This document shows, in pieces, positions 6,794-13,035 of a stretch of DNA of 21,640 bases. Each line of letters starts with the position of its first letter. Positions within the stretch are counted from its first letter, which is position 1. The position numbers were made by a program, and so were the translations under genes. The stretch covers positions 1 through 21,640 of the forward strand of contig CAZWFN010000110.1 of NCBI GenBank assembly GCA_964633205.1. Reading direction: 5' to 3'. The stretch is from CAYVQE01 sp964633205 (GTDB lineage Bacteria; Myxococcota; B64-G9). Under the pieces are notes generated by a model, which ran no database searches, was not told where the DNA came from, and saw only the letters and a list, made by a program, of their open reading frames with translations.

Positions 6794-8098
6794 TCAGTCG
6801 AGGATCTCGCGGATCAACGGCGCCGCGGACACCGGCTGATCCCCGATGGTGAACGCGGCCGCCAACCGGCTGCGGGCCTCGTCCAGGGCGCGGGCATCGT
6901 TGAAGTGGAGCGTGGCCAGCGCCGCGCCGGTCTCGACCGCGTCGCCCACCTTGTGGTGCAGCACCACCCCGGCGCCGTAGTCGATGGTGTCGTCGACTCG
7001 AGCGCGGCCGGCGCCGAGCAGCATGCCGGCCACGCCGACCTCCTCGGCGTGGATGCGCTGGACCACGCCGCTGCGCTCGGCCTTGAGCTGCTCGCTGCGC
7101 TCGGCCCGCGGCAGCCGGCTGTAATCGACCAGGGCCTCGGGGTCGCCGCCCTGGGCGGCCACCACCTGTTGGAACTTGCGCAGCGCCGCGCCCTTGGTGA
7201 TCAGCTCGGCGATCTGGGCGCGGGCGGCGCGGCGATCCGGGGCCACCTCGCCCAACACCATCATGTGGGCGGCCAGTTCGAACGACAGCTCGCTGAGGTC
7301 GTTGTCCACCCGGCCGGCCAGCACCTCGCAGCTCTCGATGACCTCGAGCGCGTTGCCCACGTGGGTGCCCAGGGGCTGGTCCATGTCGGTGATCAGGGCG
7401 GTGACCTTCTTGCCCGCCCCGCGACCGATCTGCACCAGGGTGCGCGCCAGGGTCTGGGCCTGCTGCTGGCTCTTCATGAAGGCGCCGGCACCCACTTTGA
7501 CGTCGAGCACCAGCGCGTCGATGCCCTCGGCCAGCTTTTTCGACAGGATGGAAGAGGCGATCAGCGGGATGCTCTCGACGGTGGCGGTCACGTCGCGCAG
7601 GGCGTAGAGCTTCTTGTCCGCCGGCGCCACCTCGGCCGTCTGGCCGGCCAGGGTCAGGCCGGTCGCCTCCAGCACCTGGCGAAAGCGCTCCGCGCTCAGA
7701 TCCACATCGAAGCCGGGGATCGACTCCAGCTTGTCCAGGGTGCCGCCGGTGTGGCCCAACCCGCGGCCCGAGATCATCGGCACCACCACCCCGGCGGCCG
7801 CGGCGATGGGCGCCAGGATCAGCGAGGTCTTGTCGCCCACCCCGCCGGTGGAATGCTTGTCCACCTTGACGCCCGCCAGATCCGACCAATCGAGCACCTC
7901 GCCCGAGTGCAGCATCTCCTCGGTCAGCGCCAGCTGCTCCTGCTCGGTGGCGCCGTTGAGGAAAATGGCCATCAGCAGCGCCGCCGCCTGGTAGTCGGTG
8001 ACCGTGCCGGCGGTGTAGCCCGAGACGAAAAAGCGGATCTCCTCCGGCCGCAGCGACTCGCGGTCGCGCTTCTTGCGGATCAGGTCGACCATGCGCAT
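6794..8098 (-). CDS. pdp: Pyrimidine-nucleoside (thymidine) phosphorylase
   Basis: A 434-residue member of the nucleoside phosphorylase-II family. It phosphorolyses uridine and/or thymidine to base and (deoxy)ribose-1-phosphate. The N-terminus (MRMVDLIRKKRD, then GYTAGTVTDYQAAALLMAI), the phosphate loop VDKHSTGGVGDKTSL, the GRGLGHTGGTLDKLE segment and LDVKVGAGAFMKS match B. subtilis Pdp closely, while E. coli DeoA is a more distant relative; I favour dual uridine/thymidine activity but cannot exclude strict thymidine phosphorylase (deoA). The ATG has AGGAG 7 bases upstream, overlapping the 13-base gap after deoB. With cytidine deaminase and NupC in the operon, the pathway from external cytidine to uracil plus ribose-1-phosphate is complete. 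Confidence 0.92.
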   Translation of the reverse strand: MRMVDLIRKKRDRESLRPEEIRFFVSGYTAGTVTDYQAAALLMAIFLNGATEQEQLALTEEMLHSGEVLDWSDLAGVKVDKHSTGGVGDKTSLILAPIAAAAGVVVPMISGRGLGHTGGTLDKLESIPGFDVDLSAERFRQVLEATGLTLAGQTAEVAPADKKLYALRDVTATVESIPLIASSILSKKLAEGIDALVLDVKVGAGAFMKSQQQAQTLARTLVQIGRGAGKKVTALITDMDQPLGTHVGNALEVIESCEVLAGRVDNDLSELSFELAAHMMVLGEVAPDRRAARAQIAELITKGAALRKFQQVVAAQGGDPEALVDYSRLPRAERSEQLKAERSGVVQRIHAEEVGVAGMLLGAGRARVDDTIDYGAGVVLHHKVGDAVETGAALATLHFNDARALDEARSRLAAAFTIGDQPVSAAPLIREILD

Positions 8099-8111
8099 GC
8101 TGTCGCTCCTC

Positions 8112-9305
8112 TCAAGCCGCCGCCGGCGCCAGCCCCAGCCGGTCCAGAAAGCTCTCGCCGGCGCCCCGCCAGTCGGCCCCCAGGTGGGCGGCGACGGTGG
8201 CCGCCATGTCGGCGAAGGTCTGGCGGGTGCCCAGATCGACGCCGGCGCGGCCGGCGGGCGACCAGGCCAGCAGCGGCACGTACTCGCGGGTGTGGTCGGT
8301 GTGCGCGGCGAAGGTCGGATCGCAGCCGTGGTCGGCGGTGATCAACAGCAGATCCTCGTCGCGCAGCCCGGCGCGCAGCCCGGGCAGGGCGGCGTCGAAC
8401 TGGACCAACGCGTCGGCGTAGCCCTGCGGGTTGCGCCGGTGGCCGAAGTTCATGTCGAAGTCTACCAGGTTGACGAAGATCAGCCCCCGCGGCTCGGACG
8501 CGAGCAGGCGCAGGGTCTGCTCCAGCCCGTCGGCGTTGCCCCGGGTGGCCACCGAGCGCTGCACGCCCACGCCGGCGAAGATGTCGTGGATCTTGCCCAC
8601 CCCCACGGTGGGCACCCCGGCGGCCAGCAGGGCGTCCAGCACGGTCGGCCCGTCCGGCGGCATGGAGAAGTCGTGCCGGTTGTAGGTGCGCTCGAAGGCG
8701 CCCGGCCGGCCCACGAAGGGCCGGGCGATGACGCGGCCCACCCGGTGGGCGTCGAGCTGGCGCCGGGCGGTGTGGCAGGCGGCGTACAGCTCCTCCAGAT
8801 CCACCACCTCCTCGTGGGCGGCCAGCTGGAAGACCGAGTCGGCCGAGGTGTACAGGATCCAGTCGCCGCTGCGCATGTGCTCGGCACCCAGCTCCTCGAT
8901 GATGACCGTGCCCGAGGCGGTCTTGTTGCCCAGCACCCCGCGGCCGGTGGCCCGGCAGAAGGGCTCCACGATTTCCGGCGGAAAGCCGTCCGGAAACACG
9001 GCAAAGGGCTCGCCGGCCAGCAGGCCGGCCATCTCCCAGTGGCCGGTGGTGGTGTCCTTGCCCGCCGAGCGCTCGGCCGCCCGGCCGAAGGCCCCTTGCG
9101 GCGCCGCCACCGCCGGCACGCCGGCGATGGGCGCGATATGTCCCAGGCCCAGCGCGGCCAGCTGCGGCAGATCCAGCCCGCCGACCGCCGCGGCGGTGTG
9201 CTGCAGGGTGGCCGCCCCGGCATCACCGAAGCGCTCTGCGTCGGGCAGCTCGCCGATGCCCACCGAGTCCAACACGATCCACAACAGACGTCGTTCCGCT
9301 GGCAT
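8112..9305 (-). CDS. deoB: Phosphopentomutase
   Basis: A 397-residue manganese-dependent mutase of the alkaline-phosphatase superfamily that interconverts (deoxy)ribose-1-phosphate and -5-phosphate. Seen in order: LLWIVLDSVGIGELPDA (metal Asp), the phospho-Thr loop KDTTTGHWEMAGL, NLVDFDMNFGHRRNPQGYADAL, LLITADHGCDPT (metal Asp-His) and DHTREYVPLL, all hallmarks of DeoB. Length is normal. It is the first gene of the leftward salvage operon; ATG9305 has GGAGG (plus-strand 9310-9314) 4 bases upstream, and a promoter is visible at 9341-9369. The other operon enzymes make its substrates. Deoxyribose-phosphate aldolase (deoC), usually the next step, is not in this window. Confidence 0.95.
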   Translation of the reverse strand: MPAERRLLWIVLDSVGIGELPDAERFGDAGAATLQHTAAAVGGLDLPQLAALGLGHIAPIAGVPAVAAPQGAFGRAAERSAGKDTTTGHWEMAGLLAGEPFAVFPDGFPPEIVEPFCRATGRGVLGNKTASGTVIIEELGAEHMRSGDWILYTSADSVFQLAAHEEVVDLEELYAACHTARRQLDAHRVGRVIARPFVGRPGAFERTYNRHDFSMPPDGPTVLDALLAAGVPTVGVGKIHDIFAGVGVQRSVATRGNADGLEQTLRLLASEPRGLIFVNLVDFDMNFGHRRNPQGYADALVQFDAALPGLRAGLRDEDLLLITADHGCDPTFAAHTDHTREYVPLLAWSPAGRAGVDLGTRQTFADMAATVAAHLGADWRGAGESFLDRLGLAPAAA

Positions 9306-9340
9306 AGCGCCTCCAAAGCACCCACCGGCCCCGCCGCCCG

Positions 9341-9369
9341 AGTCTAACCGAAGTACCCGAACTGTCCAA
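9341..9369 (-). promoter_or_regulatory. Sigma70-like promoter of the nucleoside salvage operon
   Basis: On the minus strand TTGGAC (plus 9364-9369) and TAGACT (plus 9341-9346) are 17 bases apart, 36 bases before the deoB ATG. Two short palindromes lie just upstream of it, AACCGGTT (9373-9380) and CTTCATGAAG (9393-9402), positions where an operator could sit. A DeoR or CytR site is not recognisable. Good position and spacing, but a by-eye call. Confidence 0.5.
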
Positions 9370-9484
9370 AAAAACCGGTTGGCTTTTCAGAGCTTCATGA
9401 AGGCATCGGGCCGCTGCGGATCGATGTGGCATCAGCGGTCCCCGGTCCGGATGCCGCCGTGTCGCCACCGGCGGGCAAGCGCAG

Positions 9485-9710
9485 TCAGAGGTAGTCGGCC
9501 AGGCCCAGCAGCACCTGGCCCAGGGCCGCGGAATGCCGTGCTGCAGCCGGTAGCGGACGGGGTAGACCACCTGCTGGCGGTAGCGCGCGATCGCCAGCGG
9601 GCTGCAGCCGTCCCGGCAATCGTGGTTGAACAACCGGGCACGCCGGCCCCATTGGTCGAATCGCTTCCAGATCAGCACCCCTGGGCCCCACCGAGGTCCG
9701 CATCCAATTC
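9485..9710 (-). pseudogene. 3' remnant of a gene with an internal frameshift
   Basis: On the minus strand from about 9710 one frame encodes WGPGVLIWKRFDQWGR then LFNHDCRDGC and YRQQVVYPVRYRLQHGIP, with the strong G/C third-position bias of real genes in this genome. Near 9530 the coding signal jumps to another frame, which reads AALGQVLLGLADYL and stops at 9485-9487. The bias fades upstream of about 9710 and there is no start codon with a ribosome site. This looks like the last 75 codons of a decayed gene. I do not recognise the family. A sequencing indel could explain the frameshift but not the missing 5' part. Confidence 0.4.
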
Positions 9711-9899
9711 GCGCGTTTGACTTCATGGCTCTGGCGTGCATCATAGCCCATCGATCTGTCGGACGATAGACCACGCCAGGGCCGTCCAGGGCCGGGAGTC
9801 TTATCCTTGGGCAAAGGCGAACGCATCCAGCTTTTCACTTCTGTCGCCGAGGCCATCGACCTCGACCCGAACCCCGAGCCGACCATCGAAGAGCGGCTA

Positions 9900-9955
9900 T
9901 ACCATTCCTCCGCAGAAACTGCTTCGATAGCGTATACAGCTCTGGTGGAATGGTA
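9900..9955. repeat. Inverted repeat in AT-richer island
   Basis: TACCATTCC (9900-9908) and GGAATGGTA (9947-9955) are perfect 9-base inverted repeats 38 bases apart. A nested GCAG-AAA-CTGC hairpin lies at 9912-9922 and the palindrome GTATAC at 9932-9937. The composition is clearly less GC-rich than the surroundings. It could be a structured leader, an operator, or a trace of a small mobile element; nothing decides between these. Confidence 0.4.
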
Positions 9956-9990
9956 CTGCTCTTGGCTTTGGTTGCGGCGGTAGCAGCGCT

Positions 9991-11091
9991 GTGATTCCGG
10001 CCTTCGCCAGCGACGCCCTGTGTCCCCACACCCTGCGGGTCGACGCCGAGTGCCGGGCGACCGAGGTGATGGCGCTGGCCGAGCAGATCCACGCCACCCA
10101 CGCGGTGGTCTTCGAGCGCGAGCGCTTCTTCGGGGTGGCCCGGCTGCAGGCCAACCTGTACCGCACGCCGCAGCGCATCTTCGCCGACCTGGTGCTGCGC
10201 CCGCCGCCGCCGGCGGTGGCCGCCGACGCGCCGCTCGACGAGCTGGAACCGCTGCTGGCCGCCGGCACCGCCGATGCCATCCAGGTCACCGGGCCCGGTG
10301 GCGATCACCTGGGGCTGGTCACGGGCACCAGCCTGCTGCGGGCGCTGCTGGCGGCCGCCCGCGGCCAGGGGCGCGGCGCGCAGCAGCTGGAGCGCCGCCA
10401 GGAGCGGCTCAGCGCCCTGGGTCTGATGACCGGCGGCATGGTCCACGATGTGAACCACAGCCTGTCGCCGCTGGTCGGCCAGCTCGAGCTGCTGCGGCTG
10501 TTCGACCGCATCCTGCCGCCGGAGGGCCGCGACCGGCTGGCGGCGGCCCGGCTGGCGGCCGACGACGCGGTGGCCGCCATCCGCCGCCTGCAGCAATTCA
10601 ACGGCGCCGGTACTGCGGCCCGACCCGGCCCCGTCGACCCCGGCGGTCTGCTGGACGAGGTGCGCGACCTGACCCGGCCGATGTGGTGCACCGCCGCCGG
10701 CCGGGCCGGAAAGCGAATCACGCTGGAGGTCGACCGCCGGCCGCTGCCGCTGGTGCTGGGTGTGGCCGGCCAGCTGCGCGAGGTGCTGGTCAACCTGGTG
10801 TTCAACGCGATCGACGCCATCGCCGCCAGCGGCCGCATCCTGCTGCAGGCCCGCGCCGAAGACCATCAGGTGCTGATCGCGGTCCGCGACACCGGCTGCG
10901 GCATGAGCCCGGCCGTGCGCCGGCGCTGCTGCGCGCGCTTCTTCAGCACCAAGGGCGACCGCGGCACCGGCCTGGGCCTGGCGGTCAGCGCCGAGCTGGT
11001 GGCCCAGCACCACGGCCGGCTGGAGATCGACAGCACCCCCGGTGCGGGCACCACCGTCCGCGTCATCCTGCCCGCGGCCCGGCACGAGTGA
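9991..11091 (+). CDS. Orphan histidine kinase with N-terminal CBS pair
   Basis: A 366-residue cytoplasmic kinase with no membrane helix. Residues about 10-115 look like two CBS motifs (a Bateman module, usually binding adenine nucleotides): THAVVFERERFFGVAR and, later, GDHLGLVTGTSLLRALL end the two halves. The phospho-acceptor region is GGMVHDVNHSL with His152 followed by the Asn expected in the NtrB-like HisKA group. The ATPase domain has the N-box LVFNAIDAI (Asn272), the G1 box DTGCGM (Asp300) and the GTGLGLAVSAELV G2 box. It starts at GTG9991, the only start upstream of the CBS region before an in-frame stop at 9928, and has no clear Shine-Dalgarno, so the true 5' end is uncertain. No receiver gene is adjacent. 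Confidence 0.88.
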   Translation: MIPAFASDALCPHTLRVDAECRATEVMALAEQIHATHAVVFERERFFGVARLQANLYRTPQRIFADLVLRPPPPAVAADAPLDELEPLLAAGTADAIQVTGPGGDHLGLVTGTSLLRALLAAARGQGRGAQQLERRQERLSALGLMTGGMVHDVNHSLSPLVGQLELLRLFDRILPPEGRDRLAAARLAADDAVAAIRRLQQFNGAGTAARPGPVDPGGLLDEVRDLTRPMWCTAAGRAGKRITLEVDRRPLPLVLGVAGQLREVLVNLVFNAIDAIAASGRILLQARAEDHQVLIAVRDTGCGMSPAVRRRCCARFFSTKGDRGTGLGLAVSAELVAQHHGRLEIDSTPGAGTTVRVILPAARHE

Positions 11092-11152
11092 CCCCTGGCC
11101 CGAGCGGACCACTTCCTGCACGAGCGCGCCCGACTCCGGACCCGCCATGCGG

Positions 11153-11181
11153 TTGACGGCGCAATCGGCCGCGAGTAGTCT
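11153..11181 (+). promoter_or_regulatory. Candidate promoter for the PilZ gene
   Basis: TTGACG at 11153-11158 and TAGTCT at 11176-11181 are 17 bases apart; transcription would begin near 11188, about 36 bases before the PilZ ATG. The box resembles the deo promoter (TTGGAC/TAGACT). Confidence 0.45.
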
Positions 11182-11223
11182 CTTCGCGCCCCCCGGGATG
11201 AAGGGGGCTGGAGGTGACGGGTC

Positions 11224-11562
11224 ATGGACGAGCGGCAGTTCGGCGGTCAGCGCAAGGACAAGCGGGTGACGGTCAACAAGGATTTCCAGTCGGTCGACCA
11301 GTTCATCGTCGAGTACGTGCAGAACATCTCGCAGAGCGGAGCCTTCATCAAGTCGGCCGATCCGCTGCCGGTGGGCACGCTGGTCAATCTGCGCTTCACC
11401 CTGATCATGGACGAGCTCGAGACCATCGAGGGCGAGGGCAAGGTGGTGCGGGTGGTGCCGGCCGCGGCCGGCCGGACGCCGGGCATGGGGGTGGTGTTCA
11501 CCAAGCTGACCCACTACTCGGAGAAGTTGCTGCAGCGGCTGCTCGAGCGGCCGGAAGGCTGA
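11224..11562 (+). CDS. PilZ-domain c-di-GMP receptor
   Basis: A 112-residue stand-alone PilZ protein. Both ligand-binding signatures are present: Arg10-x3-Arg14 (RKDKR) and Asn34-x-Ser36-x2-Gly39 (NISQSG), so cyclic-di-GMP binding is likely. The rest follows the beta barrel of the short PilZ type that is abundant in Myxococcus and relatives, ending GMGVVFTKL and a helix. Such proteins relay c-di-GMP levels to motility, surface or regulatory partners by direct contact. ATG11224 has a strong GGAGGTGA at 11210-11217, 6 bases upstream. The next gene starts 24 bases after the stop, so it may lead the PilZ/CoA-ligase/rhomboid transcript. The partner cannot be told from sequence. Confidence 0.92.
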   Translation: MDERQFGGQRKDKRVTVNKDFQSVDQFIVEYVQNISQSGAFIKSADPLPVGTLVNLRFTLIMDELETIEGEGKVVRVVPAAAGRTPGMGVVFTKLTHYSEKLLQRLLERPEG

Positions 11563-11586
11563 GACCCGGAGCCGAGGGACGCGGCC

Positions 11587-13035
11587 GTGTCGAAAAGCGA
11601 ACCCAATCCGCTGCACGCCATCTTCGGCGCCCGCTCGGTGGCCTTCGTGGGGGCGTCGAACAAGCCCACCACCATGGGCACCATCCAGATGATCAACACC
11701 CTCAAGGGTGGCTTCGCCGGGCCGGTGGTTCCGGTCCACCCGACGGAATCGCCGGTGCTCGGCCAACGGGCTTACCGCCGGCTGAGCGAGCTGCCCGAAC
11801 CGGTCGATCTGGCGGTGCTGATCGTGCCCACCGGGGCCGTTCTGGACGTGGTGCGCGACGCCATCGCCCGCGGCATCCGCCAGCTGGTCATCACCAGCGC
11901 CGGCTTCCGCGAGGTCGGCCCGCAAGGCGCTGCGCTGGAGGCCGAGCTGGTGGCGCTGTGCCGCGAGGCCGGGGTGCGCTTCGTGGGGCCCAACTGCATC
12001 GGCGTGCTCAACAGCCATTCCGGTCTGAACACCACGTTCTTCCCCTACCGCCACCGGCCCGGCCCCCTGGGGCTGGCCTCGCAGAGCGGCACCTACGTCA
12101 CCCAGACGCTGGATCTGCTGTCACGCTGGGGCATCGGTCTGTCCAAGGCCATCAGCATCGGCAACGCCTCGTCGATCGACCTGGCCGACGCGCTGGACTT
12201 CTTCGCCGAGGACGAGCAGACCCGGGCGGTGGGGCTGTACATCGAGGGTGTGCGCGACGGCCGGCGTTTCATGGCCGCCGCCCGCCGCTGCACCGCGGTC
12301 AAGCCGGTGGTGGCCCTGTACGCCGGCGGCACCGAGGCCGGGGCGCGCTCCGGCGCCTCCCACACCGGCGCGCTGGCCGGGCCCGACCGGCTCTACGAGG
12401 GGATGCTGCGCCAGACGGGCATCCTGCGCGCCCACTCCATCACCGAACTCTACCAGTGGGGCTGGGCGCTGGCCACCCAGCCGCTGCCGGCCGGCAAGCG
12501 GATGGCAGTGCTGACCCACTCGGGCGGTCCAGCCACCTCGATGGCCGACGCCGCCGCGCGCTGTGGCCTGGAGCTGCCGCGCTTCGACGGCGCGCTGCAG
12601 GACAAGATCCGAGCCCTGATCCCGGCCACCGGCTCGGCGGCCAACCCGGTCGATCTGACCTTTTCGCTGGATCCGGGCCTGCTGGCCGAGACCCTGCCGG
12701 AGCTGCTGCTGGCCGAGGACGGCATCGACGGGTTGCTGATGCACGGCATCCAGGGCTCGACCTTCTTCGCCGACATGCAGCAGTTCGCCGGCGATCTGGT
12801 CTCGCTCGACGTCGAGCAGATGACCCGGTTCACCGAGGCGCGGGTCGGGCCGCTGGCCCGGATGGCGGACCGTTTCGGCAAACCGGTGGTCACCAGCTCC
12901 TTCTTCGATCGCCGCGACAACCTGGTCCGGCTGCTGCAAGATGAAGGTTTGCCCGTTCTCCCCACCCCCGAGCGGGCCGTCTCGGCCATGGCGGCGCTGG
13001 TGCGGGCCGCAGGCAACGGCCGCAGCGATGCCTGA
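11587..13035 (+). CDS. NDP-forming acyl-CoA synthetase, alpha-subunit type
   Basis: A 482-residue protein of the acetyl-CoA synthetase (ADP-forming)/succinyl-CoA synthetase alpha superfamily. An N-terminal CoA-binding Rossmann domain (SVAFVGASNKPTTMG) is followed by succinyl-CoA-ligase-like flavodoxin folds with FVGPNCIGVLN, ASQSGTY and the phospho-histidine loop SGASHTGALAG (His259). The ATP-grasp (beta) domain needed to make or use the nucleotide is absent from the protein and from the window, so alone it should not complete the reaction: it needs a beta partner elsewhere or works as an acyl-CoA/phosphate carrier. It starts at GTG11587 with GAGGG 8 bases upstream. The rhomboid gene overlaps its end by 8 bases, indicating coupled translation. 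Confidence 0.87.
   Translation: MSKSEPNPLHAIFGARSVAFVGASNKPTTMGTIQMINTLKGGFAGPVVPVHPTESPVLGQRAYRRLSELPEPVDLAVLIVPTGAVLDVVRDAIARGIRQLVITSAGFREVGPQGAALEAELVALCREAGVRFVGPNCIGVLNSHSGLNTTFFPYRHRPGPLGLASQSGTYVTQTLDLLSRWGIGLSKAISIGNASSIDLADALDFFAEDEQTRAVGLYIEGVRDGRRFMAAARRCTAVKPVVALYAGGTEAGARSGASHTGALAGPDRLYEGMLRQTGILRAHSITELYQWGWALATQPLPAGKRMAVLTHSGGPATSMADAAARCGLELPRFDGALQDKIRALIPATGSAANPVDLTFSLDPGLLAETLPELLLAEDGIDGLLMHGIQGSTFFADMQQFAGDLVSLDVEQMTRFTEARVGPLARMADRFGKPVVTSSFFDRRDNLVRLLQDEGLPVLPTPERAVSAMAALVRAAGNGRSDA

Larger units (their letters stand above)
9370..9990. other. Gene-poor interval upstream of deoB and the kinase gene
   Basis: About 620 bases without an intact recognisable gene. It holds the palindromes next to the deo promoter, the frameshifted remnant (9485-9710) and an AT-richer stretch near 9890-9970 with a 9-base inverted repeat. 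A rightward frame opening at TTG9807 and ending at 9983 (58 codons) has gene-like codon use only in its first half and resembles no family I know, so it is not called as a gene. No promoter or ribosome site for the kinase at 9991 is convincing. Confidence 0.5.

Noticed and set aside
9807..9983. Possible 58-codon rightward gene from TTG9807
   Set aside because: Its first half has gene-like codons, but the second half loses the bias and ends in the AT-richer repeat; no family resemblance and a weak start. It may be another fragment.
9835..12054. A 739-codon open frame antisense to the kinase, PilZ and CoA-ligase genes
   Set aside because: Same cause: it mirrors three clearly identified genes, crosses their boundaries and has no motif or ribosome site.
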